From: Penicillus capitatus | Taxonomy: Eukaryota; Chlorophyta | DNA: 64,000 nt | Reading direction: 5' to 3' | NCBI GenBank assembly: GCA_965649825.1 | Contig: OZ287695.1 | Span: 62,001-126,000 of the forward strand | Shown: positions 40,727 through 52,031 of the stretch, piece after piece | Layout of the letters: each line of letters opens with the position of its first letter | Numbering within the stretch: position 1 is the stretch's first letter | Program-made: the position numbers and the translations under genes | The notes under the pieces: model-generated | Told to the model about the DNA's origin: nothing | Databases searched by the model: none | The model's input: the letters and a program-made list of their open reading frames with translations, nothing else

Positions 40727-43222
40727 CTAGAAAACTTCTTTGCGGAAGATAAACCTCGGTCCGTTCTTTGAAGCGCTGCGCTTGCGACATTCTTGCTTGA
40801 GAACATTCTTCAATCCCGATGGACCACAATAAAACACACCAACTCTACTCTGTTCCACATGTTCTGCTTGGACGACACGGAAAATCCTGGTCCAATCAGG
40901 ACGCCCAAAATGAACCACAGACTTTCTGACGACGCTGCCCTGTTCCATATCAACATTCTCAAACTCTGCCAATCTCAACAGCATGACTCTGAGATCGTTG
41001 CCTTCCTTGAGAGATGTGATATGAATATTGATATCCAGCAATTCGTCTTCGTCTTTGTCGGCGATCTCATCGACTAGTGTCTTGAACCAGGAAGCCTCTT
41101 TTCTTGAACGGACGGTCCAATGAAAGTACACTTTCTCCAGTCTCTTCTTTCTGTCGGATGGTGGGGTATGAAGTACGGATTTCAGGATCGATGCAAACGG
41201 AGTGACGCCGATTCCAGCGCCAATGCACATGACGACGCCGTAGTCGCCATAGTTCTGTGCAGGAGCACCGTATGGACCGGCCACGCGGATGTTGAATGGG
41301 TAGGCTACATCGCTGCGTGTTGCGAGATTGGATCGGCTTCGACTGAAGGCCTTGTAACCAGCCACAGCTGTGTACAATGTGTTTGTCCAGTCTCCAGCTG
41401 CTCGAATGTGTACGCTAAGGAATGGCTCATGTGGAGCTGATGTCAGGGTGAATGGATGCCATTCAAACGGAGCAATCTGAAAACAGTTGATAAATATGTA
41501 CTGACCCGAACGGTATTTTAAGCCTTCTGGCTTATTGACCTTCACTTCCACGACCTTACCCGGCAGCGTTCTCAGTCCGACAACAGGTGTCATCGAAGAC
41601 GGCTGTCTGCCTCGGACAAAGCGTTCTGCAGCATAGAAGAAAACTGGAACCATGACCCAGAGCCATGAATCACTCCATGCCCATTCATTTCTTTCATCGG
41701 GAATGTGAGGGAAGGGATGAAAAAGCATGGCAAGGTAAAACAGCGCAAAGAGCTGATGTGTGTACCAGAAGTAGTTGAAATTGTTCAGGAGACGGCCAAT
41801 GCGAATGGCGATTCTCCGATGTGTGGACATGCTGTTTTCCTTTTCTCCAGGCGCTTTGTTGAAAAAGGCGAGCGATTTGGGATAGTCCAAAGCAAAGAGA
41901 GCAGCAATGGAGTACACGACGATGAGAATGATCCCGGTCACACCATACCAGGAACCGACGAGCGCCCAGAGGCCAGGCTGATCGGATCGATCTCTCAGCA
42001 GTTCCAGCGGAAGGCCTCTGTAATCAGGTGTCGAGCTGTTGACGGCGGACAAATCGAAGTCGAGATCCTTCTTGTTTTCAGGAAAGGCAAAGGACCACTG
42101 TTTGAAGAGACTGGTGTCCTTCCATCGAATCACATCGACCACATGCAACAGGGTGTGTGCCCAGGCCAGTGCAAATCCGATTTTGCCAAGCATGCGGTGA
42201 TAGGCAATGGAGTTGTCGAAGTCAAAAACATGCTTCAGTGCTGTTTTCCTCAGCCTTGTGACAAGCGTTCTGGAAACAGGGATTAGAATCAATGTGAATG
42301 TCGCCTTCATTCCTTGTCCACATCCCTTAGCCACGGGCAGCGTCCAGCTCAACAGATTACGCTTGCGGGCATCTCGACAGCGGACAGGGTCATGCTTCGT
42401 CATTTGCAGACTGAAGGTCATGTACTTTGCTGCCGTCTCACTCATATGAGCATCGTAGACATCGTTAACGCGATCCATCACTTCTCGTCGAGTGACGTTT
42501 GCGAAGGGATCGCGGTAATCCAAGTCCACACCAGAACAGTCTCCTGCATATCGCCAAAATCTCCAGAAGAAGCATGAGGCGATGACAAGGACAGTGAGAA
42601 TATTGGTAAATGCACGCCTTGGGTTGTCTTCGACCCAACTCCACTGCTTCTCGAACCATATCTTTCTGTTCTGGATGATCCGTGTTGTCGCATTGGAGAG
42701 TAAGGCTGCTCGAGCACCATCTCCAATCGTGAAGTTGCCAAGGATATCTGGGTACGATCTCAAGACACTGACAAATCTATCACGTGTAATGCGTTCACGG
42801 CCTTCATTCGTGAAGAGGTTTATCAGAACCCCGATGAGATCTTCAACATCCGTCGTCGACATAACATTGTCGCTCTCTTCAACACTGGCCTCCAGTGCTT
42901 CTTTGAGCTCCTCTCGAGAAATGAAACCGTCTTTGTCCGTATCGAAGAGAGTGAAGGCGAACGTGCCGAGCTGCTCGTAGTTCCCGGAAGCGAGCAAATG
43001 CATAAAGCGGCTATACTCTTCGAAAGAGATGTTGCCCTTCTGACTAACATCCAGAGTGTCAAATAGCTTGACGGCGTAAAAACGGCTGCGACATTGAGTA
43101 CTCTCCATGAACTGCAGCAGATTCATAATACCGCGCCCCTTGGTCGCTTTCCTGAACTCCATTTTCCATTTGTCTAAGCTTTCTTGCGGGATAGGCACTT
43201 TAACCGCAAGAATATCCTCCAT
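40727..43222 (-). CDS. RBOH: respiratory burst NADPH oxidase (RBOH/NOX5 type)
   Basis: One intronless frame of 831 codons. An EF-hand region comes first: a degenerate hand (DVSQKGNISFEE) and a good loop DTDKDGFISREE. Six membrane helices follow with the paired haem histidines: HRMLGKIGFALAWAHTLLH and NFNYFWYTHQLFALFYLAML. The C-terminus has the FAD motif EWHPFTLTSAPHEP and NADPH motifs IGAGIGVTPFASILKS and VFYCGPSG. It moves electrons from cytosolic NADPH across the membrane to oxygen, making superoxide outside or in a lumen, and calcium can control it through the EF-hands. A CDPK in the same window fits the known plant link of CDPK and RBOH, but the two genes are 14 kb apart and no link is shown here. 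The total length is near that of plant RBOH (about 850-950). Confidence 0.93.
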   Translation of the reverse strand: MEDILAVKVPIPQESLDKWKMEFRKATKGRGIMNLLQFMESTQCRSRFYAVKLFDTLDVSQKGNISFEEYSRFMHLLASGNYEQLGTFAFTLFDTDKDGFISREELKEALEASVEESDNVMSTTDVEDLIGVLINLFTNEGRERITRDRFVSVLRSYPDILGNFTIGDGARAALLSNATTRIIQNRKIWFEKQWSWVEDNPRRAFTNILTVLVIASCFFWRFWRYAGDCSGVDLDYRDPFANVTRREVMDRVNDVYDAHMSETAAKYMTFSLQMTKHDPVRCRDARKRNLLSWTLPVAKGCGQGMKATFTLILIPVSRTLVTRLRKTALKHVFDFDNSIAYHRMLGKIGFALAWAHTLLHVVDVIRWKDTSLFKQWSFAFPENKKDLDFDLSAVNSSTPDYRGLPLELLRDRSDQPGLWALVGSWYGVTGIILIVVYSIAALFALDYPKSLAFFNKAPGEKENSMSTHRRIAIRIGRLLNNFNYFWYTHQLFALFYLAMLFHPFPHIPDERNEWAWSDSWLWVMVPVFFYAAERFVRGRQPSSMTPVVGLRTLPGKVVEVKVNKPEGLKYRSGQYIFINCFQIAPFEWHPFTLTSAPHEPFLSVHIRAAGDWTNTLYTAVAGYKAFSRSRSNLATRSDVAYPFNIRVAGPYGAPAQNYGDYGVVMCIGAGIGVTPFASILKSVLHTPPSDRKKRLEKVYFHWTVRSRKEASWFKTLVDEIADKDEDELLDINIHITSLKEGNDLRVMLLRLAEFENVDMEQGSVVRKSVVHFGRPDWTRIFRVVQAEHVEQSRVGVFYCGPSGLKNVLKQECRKRSASKNGPRFIFRKEVF

Positions 43223-44901
43223 CTTGTGGCGTCTTCAATCGACTCGCTGTCGTCTCCGTGTGTAGAGACAGAAGAAAAACGTCAAACGGCAGGCAGTCTA
43301 AAACACTCGATGGATGTTTTAGGCCTGCGGCGTCGAGGACACGAAAAAGTGATGATAATACGCACTTCGCGAAAGATGTATACACTCACAATAAACCAAT
43401 GTCCGTCATTGACTAAATCCTGTCTGGCCATGCGTGACACGACTTGAGGAAAGAGCCATGAAAGTGCCATCTGCACCTTTCCTAGCAGGAGTGTTCACGA
43501 AGCTGCACAGTAGCAGCACAACGGTCAAGACGGTCAGGCGAACGGCGCGCCGTTATGTGAAGACGCGGACAGAACGCCCGCGTCAACTGCGCCCCCGAAG
43601 AGAATTCTCACATGGCAGCGTCTCGGTACTCAACAACATGAATAAGAAGTTCTCTTCTCCTCCAGACTCCAACAAAACACAAGATGCCTGGATTTGTCTG
43701 GACGGTGTTAGTTAACCTTGTACTTAGCGAATGGCATGATCGAATGCGGAATCGCCATCCCGAACAACATGGACGAACCAGCCAGCTGCATGGGGAGGAA
43801 TCTACGACGCAGGAGTTCTCCTGAAGAAAAGACCGCGGCAGATAAGGGCACACTCTTATTCACTGAAGGTCGAGCTGAGAACCGATTTTCCGGCTTCCGG
43901 CTTCCGCCTTCTTTGCACAGCAAGATGAAATCTCTCACTGCCACCTGACTGCCAAAGTGCCACCTCAGTCCCATTGCTGCAGAATTTGGAACGGTCGTGT
44001 TTTGGCGCACATGCCAGTGAAGAAGACCAACAAAACACACTCTCAGCATTATTCTTGATGGTGTCCATCATGTCGTTCACCGGTATGACGCGTGATGCAG
44101 CTATGCGTGTCTGACACAGGATGACGTATCCCATCGTTTTATGATATTCAGTGCTATGGAAAATCGTCAATGCACAGAGATTCAGGGACCGTGCACGCAT
44201 TTCAGAAGTTCTGCCATACAAAGAATCTAATGCGAAGATATCATTCATACAGAGGCACTTTGTACACTCAGTGACGGCATAGCGCCCTATTCCATTGCCG
44301 GAATCATAACTTACGCAGAGTAGATGTTCGATCAGAAATCTGTATGGACCTGATGAACATCACCCCATCCACAATCATCAGTCGGCCTCGCCATCGCATA
44401 TCACTCAAATTGACTGTCGGTAAACGACGTGTCATTGGGGTCACACACACTCTGCAAAGATCCCACAGGACTTACTCACGCGTTGAAACGCAAACACTGA
44501 CAGATTCACAAGGGAGATGAACAACGTCGCTGTGATCCGAGCGCTACTTTAGATCCGTACATAGTGTGGAGGTCGATCGAACAGAAAGTACCAGTGCACA
44601 TGCCTGTCCACCGTTTCTTTCTCAATCTGTTCCGGGGAGACATGCATCACAAACAGTATCGTCGGCACCAATCCGATCATCTCACAACAGTGGCATGGAA
44701 CGGTTCATCGGACGAGGATAAAAGAGAGAAAGAAGGCAATACGGACGAAGAACATGTTTATGGGACGCTGGTGATGGACGCGTGGTTTATCCCTGGCGAG
44801 ACAGTGGATGACAGTGACAGGTGGCGACAGAGTATGTACTGCTGGCGCCGTGTCATCCCCTATTCCATAGCGACCTCTATTGGAATCTATTTGTTGTCGC
44901 C
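43223..44901. other. 1.7 kb with no firm gene
   Basis: This stretch runs from the NADPH oxidase start (minus) to the TAN1 start (plus), so both promoters lie here. It includes short frames on both strands, the best being the partial exon listed at 43608-43821. The plus-strand frame 44564-45007 runs into the TAN1 first exon in another frame and is not called. No repeat, tRNA or transposon was recognised. Confidence 0.35.
43608..43821 (-). CDS. possible small membrane or mitochondrial protein, partial
   Basis: A pyrimidine-rich acceptor (TTTTCTTCAG) precedes an exon reading ELLRRRFLPMQLAGSSMLFG, then MAIPHSIMPFAKYK, a hydrophobic stretch long enough for one membrane pass. A donor GTTAAC with a TAAC branch-like sequence follows, and after a short gap the frame GILCFVGVWRRRELLIHVVE closes at 43608. 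The upstream exon and start were not found. No family was recognised. Confidence 0.25.
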
Positions 44902-46017
44902 ATGTCGATGGAAACCAAAGCGAAGAAGGGCAAGGTGCGCATGGTCTGCTAAGCCCCTTTGCTCACGACCGGCCCCACTCGGCCGGTTGATACGAAGGAT
45001 ATCTTGAATAATGCATGGTTGTGATGCAGAGCGGCGGCGATGGTGTGCGTGCTGGAAACCACGGCGTGTATTTGACATGCGAGAAAGATTTCGAGAAGCG
45101 CGCCTCTCGTGAACTGCTCGAAGTGTTGAGTCGCGTAAGTGAAACTGCATGATGATGTCTGCCCGTCACGGAAGTTCTTTTTAGTACGTCGACGACACAC
45201 CGAAGACGGGAGAGACGAGCGAGATGAAAGCAGAAGCACACGTCGATATCAGCAAAGCCATCAAGGCTGAAGTGGCTCAACTAAAAAAGCGAACGTCTTC
45301 TCTATTTCACATTAAGTACATGGGTGGCGTCCACGGTTCGGGTTTCTTGGTGTTCGAGCCAAGTGAGAGTGTTGACCAAAGAGGAATGGATGATGTCATC
45401 TAGAACGGCGTGATATTATTAGGTGCACCAGATCCGTCCGAGTTGGTGGTGCAAGTGATGAAAGATGTCTGCGAGAGTGGAGAGAATATGTTCAAGACAT
45501 GTATCAAGATTCTCCCTTTCACCCACTGCCGCCCTGCAACGCATGAAGAGATGCAGAAACTTGCCGAAGAATTGCTGCCTGTGCATTTCCCGGAAGGTGA
45601 TGGACTATGGTCTGTCTTTCGTTGCTTTGACAGAATGTCAAAACAGGCAACGAGGCGCCCACATTTCAGTTTGCTGTGCACTGCGAGAAGCATTGTGCAG
45701 CAGATCCCCGTCTCCACACCATGGACATCATCAAGACCTTTGCAGATCGTGTGGATCCGCGTCATCAGGTTAATCTAAGTCATCCGGAGAAAGTCGTCCT
45801 GGTCTCCATCATCAAGAACCTATGCTTTGTGGCGATTGTGGATGGTGTCTCTTATGAGAAGTATGGAAAATTCAATGTACGTCAGTGTCTTGAGAAACAC
45901 ATCGACGAGAGAGGTGATGAAACGAACAAGAGAAAGGCAGAGGATTCTGGCCGTAAAGGTGCTGTGAAGAAGGTGAGCTCTGAGGGGGAGATGCGTGTGG
46001 GGGTGGAAGCAGTCTAG
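44902..46017 (+). CDS. TAN1: THUMP-domain protein, tRNA acetyltransferase adaptor TAN1/THUMPD1
   Basis: Exons 44902-44934, 45030-45134, 45185-45362, 45423-45596 and 45647-46017 join in frame. The start MSMETKAKKGK is followed by GVYLTCEKDFEKRASRELLE, an N-terminal signature of this family, then ISKAIKAEVAQLKKR, VVQVMKDVCESGENMFKTCI, KILPFTHCRPATHEEMQKLA (entry to the THUMP fold) and the THUMP core TFQFAVHCEKHC, IKTFADRVDPRHQVNLSHPE and NLCFVAIVDGVSYEKYGKFN. In yeast and animals this protein helps Kre33/NAT10 acetylate tRNA cytidine. The end is basic, and a further exon after KGAVKK is possible because a GTGAGC donor lies there. Confidence 0.85.
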
Positions 46018-46365
46018 ACTGGCTTCATTTGAAACGGAGGTTGGAAGCATTCATCGAAACCATTTTTCCCTTGGTGTAAAGTAATTGGTTCTCGATTTCA
46101 TTCCTTTGGTATCTACCACCGTGGAGGACCTTTTTCTCAGAAAGGACGTTTGGCATGAACAATGATATGTTCGATTCAACGTCTTAGTTTGGAGACAATT
46201 GTCGTTTGTTTTTCGCTGGATTCATGTGTAACAGAGTTTTTGAGTGAGAAGGTGATTGAAAAGAAATGTCAAGATCGGGTCACACATCAACCGTCCCCGT
46301 GTCATCTATAAGCTACATACTATGAACTCAATCAATTTCCGCATATGCTCGACAGCCAACAGCGC
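46018..46365. other. convergent 3' region of TAN1 and HSP70
   Basis: The 350 bp between the two convergent stops contain AT-richer sequence and no open frame of note. It presumably holds both 3' UTRs. Confidence 0.4.
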
Positions 46366-48567
46366 TTAGTCGACCTCTTCAATCTTTGGTCCTGATCCAG
46401 CTGAAGCATCCGCACCAGCGGCGGCACCTCCCATATCGGGCATACCACCTGGCATACCACCTGCGCCTGGTGGCATACCACCTTCCGCTTGATACATCTT
46501 GGCGATGATGGGATTGCAGATGCCTTCGAGTTCTTTCATCTTGGCATCGTACTCCTCTTTCTCCGCCATCTCGTTGTTCTCCAACCACGAGATGGTATCC
46601 TCAATGGCCTTCTCTATCTTGGCCTTCTCATCGGCTGCGATCTTCTCGGAGACTTTCTCTTCATTCACCGTGTTTCGCATGTTGTAGGCATAGTTTTCGA
46701 GTCCATTCTTGCTCTCTATCTTCTCTTTGTGCGCCTCGTCCTCCGCTTTGTATTTTTCTGCTTCTTGAACCATGCGTTCGATGTCTTCTTTCGATAACCG
46801 TCCCTTATCATTGGTAATGGTGATCTTATTCTTGCGTCCTGTCGTCTTGTCTTCTGCCGAGACATTCAGAATTCCATTTGCGTCAATGTCAAAGGTGACA
46901 CTGATTTGTGGGACACCACGGGGTGCTGGTGGAATGCCGGTTAGTTCAAATTTACCAAGGAGATTGTTATCTCTTGTACGAGAACGTTCTCCTTCGTAAA
47001 CTTGAATTAACACGCCTGGCTGATTATCAGAATATGTCGAAAAGACTTGTTCTTTCTTGGTAGGGACTGTTGTATTTCTGGGAATCAGCGTCGTCTAAGG
47101 GGCCGGAATGCGGCAACAGTGGAAGGAGGGGCAGAGGCTTACCATGACACCACCTGCTGTTTCCAGACCGAGTGAGAGAGGGGCGACATCTAACAGCAAG
47201 AGATCTTGCACTTTTTCACTTTGACTGCCACCTAAAATCGCTGCCTGGACAGCAGCACCATAGGCTACTGCTTCGTCTGGATTGATGGAACGACAGAGTT
47301 CTTTTCCGTTGAAGAAATCTTGCAGCATCTGTTGGATTTTGGGAATTCGTGTCGATCCTCCCACCAACACGACATCGTGGATCTGTGACTTGTCCATCTT
47401 CGCATCTCTGAGGCATTTGCCAACGGGATCCATGCACTTTCTGAAGAGATCCATATTCAACTCCTCAAAACGGGCACGGGTGATGGCACTGGCAAAATCG
47501 ATGCCTTCGAAGAGAGAATCCAGCTCAATAGTCGTCTGCGTCGTCGCCGAAACCGTTCTCTTAGCTCTTTCGCATGCTGTCCTCAGGCGACGACAGGCTC
47601 TGGCATTGTTTGTCAAGTCCTTCTTGTATTTTCTCTGGAATTCTTTGGCAAAGTGCGTTACCATGCGCTCATCGAAATCCTCGCCGCCCAGATGGGTATC
47701 CCCAGCCGTGGCCTTCACTTCGAAGATACCTTCTTCAATCGTTAGCAGAGACACATCGAATGTCCCTCCTCCCAGATCAAAGATCAGCACATTCCGTTCG
47801 CCAACAGTCGTGTCTTTTTTGTCCAGTCCATACGCAATGGCGGCAGCTGTAGGTTCGTTGATGATTCGCAGAACCTCGAGACCGGCAATGGTGCCAGCAT
47901 CTTTTGTTGCCTGTCGCTGGGAGTCATTGAAATAGGCAGGAACAGTAATGACAGCGCGCTTCACTTCCTGGTCTGCACCAAGAAAAGACTGCGCCGTCTC
48001 CTTCATCTTGGTCAAGACCATGGCAGAGATCTCCTCTGCCTTGAAGACCTTCTCCTCACCCTTGTAGTTCACTGCAAGGACAGATAGAGCATCTCAATGG
48101 CAGGCGAATGAGGCAACAACGCACCATGGATCTCCGGAACGTCGCCTGGACCAGACTTGACCGCAAAAGGCCACAGTTTCACGTCGCTTTGGACGATGGG
48201 GTCTGCGAATTTTCGACCGATGAGTCGCTTTGCGTCAAAGACGGAGTTCATCGGGTTCATGGCCACCTAGCGCACAACGAAGACGTGTTGTCCGACGATA
48301 AAACAAGGCGGGGGATGCTCACTTGGTTTTTAGCGGCGTCACCAATGAGACGCTCGGCGTCGGTAAAGGCGACATACGACGGCGTGGTTCGGTTTCCTTG
48401 ATCATTAGCGATGATTTCTACACGGTCGTTCTGCCAGACACCAACGCAGCTGCATAGACACAGGCATCCTTCAATTCGGCCGCATTCTGAGGCGCAGAGA
48501 GCGCAGGGGATACGGACCTGTACGTCGTTCCAAGGTCAATACCGACCGGCGGCGCATCTCTTGCCAT
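46366..48567 (-). CDS. HSP70: cytosolic HSP70 chaperone
   Basis: Five exons: start at 48567 ([17 protein letters not shown]), then [40 protein letters not shown], the long exon 48072-47145 with [49 protein letters not shown] and [16 protein letters not shown], and the last exon with [34 protein letters not shown] and a Gly/Met-rich tail ending EEVD. The EEVD end places it in the cytosol and nucleus, where it binds Hop- and CHIP-like TPR partners; plastid, ER and mitochondrial forms end differently. It folds client proteins with ATP. The introns are 46-66 nt. The intron positions are unusual only in being dense near the 5' end. Confidence 0.97.
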
Positions 48568-49676
48568 GACTGCTTGTTCTTCGACAACAAAGAGTGTTTC
48601 TGATGCAAAGCAAATTCGCAATGGGTAAGACAAAGGTGCGCAACAATGGTCACCGGGGACTCAAATCGACTATTTGAACATGCCAGAAGTTTCTAGAGGA
48701 CTCGACAGCTCCGATGACGAACAAGATGTGACAGATGCGACGGCTACGATGACCAGACCGTATCTGCGAGCATTTTCTAAATCTGTGCCGATTGCTAAAA
48801 CACAAAATGGACGGGCTACTTGTTTAACACCCGTATCTGTGCGTGTCCTTCAGAAGGTCGCACGTTGGGCTCCTACCACTTGAGATCTCGCCACTGTGTC
48901 TTTGGCACATGGAAATGGATGAAAGCATTCAAAAATGGGACATGGGAAGAGAACTGTTCTTCTCTTAAGAGGAGTGTATTTAGAACAACTGTCGTGAATA
49001 GACACATGTCTCTAGCTCTGGGCTTCGTCGTGCATAAGCTCTCTGCTGATGTGACATTTCCCGGCATTCACAACTCCGTGCTGGTTATAAGCAGCGATTA
49101 GATTTAGACGTCTTATTTTCTGCTGCTCGTGAAGAAGACACCCCTCTTTGAAGAAAGAGCATTTATGTGCTATGGACTCAATGACTGTGAATGCAGTTCT
49201 TAGCAAATTGGAGCTGTTATGATCCCCGTGCATTTGCTCGCTTCTTTGCAGATGAATTCAGAAGGCTTGATCAGCAAAAATATCTAACAAGACAACACGC
49301 ACTCCATTTACGAGAGACCCTGAGCAATCGCTCGTGGCCAGTCACATCATCCCCATCTCACACTTCTTTCGAGGCACACGCAGTAGGAGGTATCCTTCAA
49401 TTGCACAGAGATCTCAGGAAGGAGAGTATCTCTGTCTCTGTTCATCCAACATAGGTGCATGGATATCTCTCTATGTAGATCAGAACTGAGCTCACTCTTA
49501 ATGCCTTGAGGACACATCGTCCATGCAAGTGTCCGTCCGTCCCATCACCGTTTCATTCTTTTGCCTTCGCATGATCATCTTCGTCTGTTTTTTTCAACGT
49601 AACGGCGGTTTCAAATGGAAATATCTATGCAACGCAACGATACTCAAGCCACAAGCATCCAAACAGAAACACACTG
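48568..49676. other. divergent region with possible short exons, unresolved
   Basis: Plus-strand frames here look weakly coding: MPEVSRGLDSSDDEQDVTDA from 48680 and a later stretch WHMEMDESIQKWDMGREL near 48905. They could be exons of a small gene or an extended 5' end of the FHA-RING gene, but I could not join them convincingly. Another frame (49191-49454) lacks recognisable character. Confidence 0.25.
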
Positions 49677-51913
49677 TTGGGGCTGGCTCGAGCCAAGTCG
49701 TTTGCCGATTCTCAGCCTCGGTTCCCTGGACAGACCGCTATCGTTGTCTCGTTAGGCTCCGTGCTTTTGCCTTTCGTACTGCTGACGGGCAACGGCACTG
49801 CCATCGGTCGAGGCAAAGAAGCATTCCAACAAAGAGTTCGTTCGGATGACCAGTCTTCCTCTTGGACGAACCAGTTGTTGGTTGAGAGGTATCGCATCGA
49901 CTATTACAGTCACATCACTCCATGCCATCTACTCACTCTCCTTATGTCCAGAAACAAGAACAGTGACCACTACGAGGGATTGGAATTCGTGGAAGTGGCA
50001 GACGGTCGTGTCAGTCGAGTGCATTGTGTTGTTCTTGGCAAGCAGACAGAACAGATAACAGAAGCTTTTCTCGAGGTGATGATGGTCCCCCTCATTCACG
50101 CACGAATCCGATCGAACACGATCAGGCCAGAAGAGATAGGAGATATGTGTGTTTGTTATGGGCAGGATTGCAGCTCTAATGGAACGTTTGTGAACAACCG
50201 AAAACTAGGAAAGGGAGAATCGGCTTTGTTGAATGACATGGATAAAATCTCATTAGTGATGTCGGTTGCTCCAATGGCGGAGCAGTATTTCATTTATCAC
50301 AAGGGGCATCCCTGTGATCAGGACATAAAGTGCTTTGAGTCCAAACGTAACGATCTCCTTTCCCTCTGAAGCACCCCTGAGACTGAAGGGTGTGTCGCAG
50401 GAAAAGCAGTTGTTGCTGCACAGAGAGATATTCAGATGTCCAAATCTCGCAGCTCTTTAGCAAAATGGCCAACCTGTAAGTATACGACAGCTGATCGATG
50501 CACACTAGAGGACTTGGAGTGTCAAATCTGTCTGAGCACATTGTCCTCATGTGTGACCATTGAACCATGTGGGCACAATTTCTGCGCCATATGCTTGTCG
50601 AATTACGTCAGCAGTCAGTTAGAGAACGGGGCACAAATGACGTGTCCGTTGAGATGTCCAGATCCGGAAAGATTTGTAAAGAACGAGATGGTACGAAATT
50701 TGATCGACAAAAAGAAGAGGGAGTCGCGAAACAGCCATCTACTCACGACAGAAGAAGAAGTCGACAATTTAATCGATGGTCTGCCTGTTCCTTCGAAACA
50801 GTACACGTCTGGATGTGTGCGTGTGTTGGTTGGCAGATGAATTGCAGACGATGTCTCCGAATTGTCCACTCTATGATGATCAGTTGCCTTTTGATGTACG
50901 ATGCTTGAAGACGCGGCAGGTGGATATCACACTGCAGAGATTGAAGTCGGATGATGCGACTCCAGAAGAGAAGAATCATTGTCTGGAGCTCATTGCCCGG
51001 TTGTGTTGGAGCGATGACGTGGCTCGAAAAAACGTGGCAGATGCTTCAGGCATTGCACTGATCAAAAAGGTCAGAACACGGACAATACATTCTTGGTGAA
51101 TGGAGTGGATCGGTGGGATGACTGTCGTTGCTGTAGACAATGGAGAGAACGTTGGATAACGAGGCTGTTCAGTGCAACAGCTGCTTGGCATTAATGGCAT
51201 TGGTGCGTGGAGAAGGCAGCGTTTGTCAGTGGAATCAGTGGGAAATTGCTCGGAGTGGCACCGTAGAGGCAATTGGTGAAGCGATGCGCACCTATCGGTC
51301 AAACTCAATGGTCCAACTCAGTGCCATGCTCTGCTTCATTCCACTGGCCCTGGATAACCCAGTCATGCAAGCGCATCTGACGCAGAGCATTCTGCCAGAT
51401 ATTTTGAGTGCGCTGGACAATCATCGCAGCGAATGCGATGTGCAATGCAAAGGTCTCATTGTGTTGGGAATTCTTGCCCAGGGGGAAGATGCACTCCACG
51501 ATGCCATCTGCGATCGCCAGATGGAGGCTGGCATGACGAAACGCATTATTGCAGCCTTGCGAAATTTTGGATCGTCGAACGAAGAAGTGTTCTGGGGTGC
51601 ACTCTTTGCAATGGCCACCTTGGCAAATGAATCGCGTAGCCGTTTTGCAGATGTCTGCAGATCTCTGAGCGGCAGTGGTGTTCTGAAACTGCTGAACGAG
51701 GTATTGAAAACGTACCAGGAACGCATGAGCTGCAGCAATCAGCTCGTCGACGAGACCATCATGGCCGCAGGAAGATATCTGATCGCTGTCATTTCGGCGG
51801 CCAATCGTCGAAGACGGCAGGAATGGAACACTGTTCTCCTGGGTGGATTCGGATTGAGCCTCTTGGTCGGGTCCATATGTGTGTTTATGAACTTCAAGAA
51901 ACGTTCGAGCTGA
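49677..51913 (+). CDS. FHA-RING protein with armadillo-like repeats and a C-terminal membrane anchor
   Basis: Exons are joined at 50350 (donor GTAACG) to 50403, at about 50776 to 50836, and at 51069 to 51136, all in phase. The FHA domain shows GTAIGRGKE, GRVSRVHCVV and DCSSNGTFVNNRKLGKGES. The C3HC4 RING follows: LECQICLSTL, IEPCGHNFCAICLSNY and MTCPLRCPDP, with CHFR-like VKNEMVRNLID after it. FHA plus RING is the CHFR/RNF8 plan of a phospho-dependent E3 ubiquitin ligase. Here the chain continues into about 350 residues of helical repeats of armadillo type (VQCNSCLALMALVRGEGS, VQLSAMLCFIPLALDNPVMQ, EVFWGALFAMATLANESRS) and ends with a membrane helix (LLGGFGLSLLVGSICVFM) and a short basic tail, so it is probably tail-anchored. 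The start at 49677 is the least secure part. Confidence 0.7.
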
Positions 51914-52031
51914 TCAGGATGTCCTGTAATCACCAATTGTGTTGCTTTGTTTATTATTTCTTTGTTTGAAAATCAGAAGCTTAACAAGCAAAACAGCATT
52001 GAGAGCGTCTCATGGGCAGTCAGATGTCTTA

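Noticed and set aside
44564-45007. 147-codon open frame upstream of TAN1
   Set aside because: It overlaps the first TAN1 exon and intron in another frame and has no recognisable domain.
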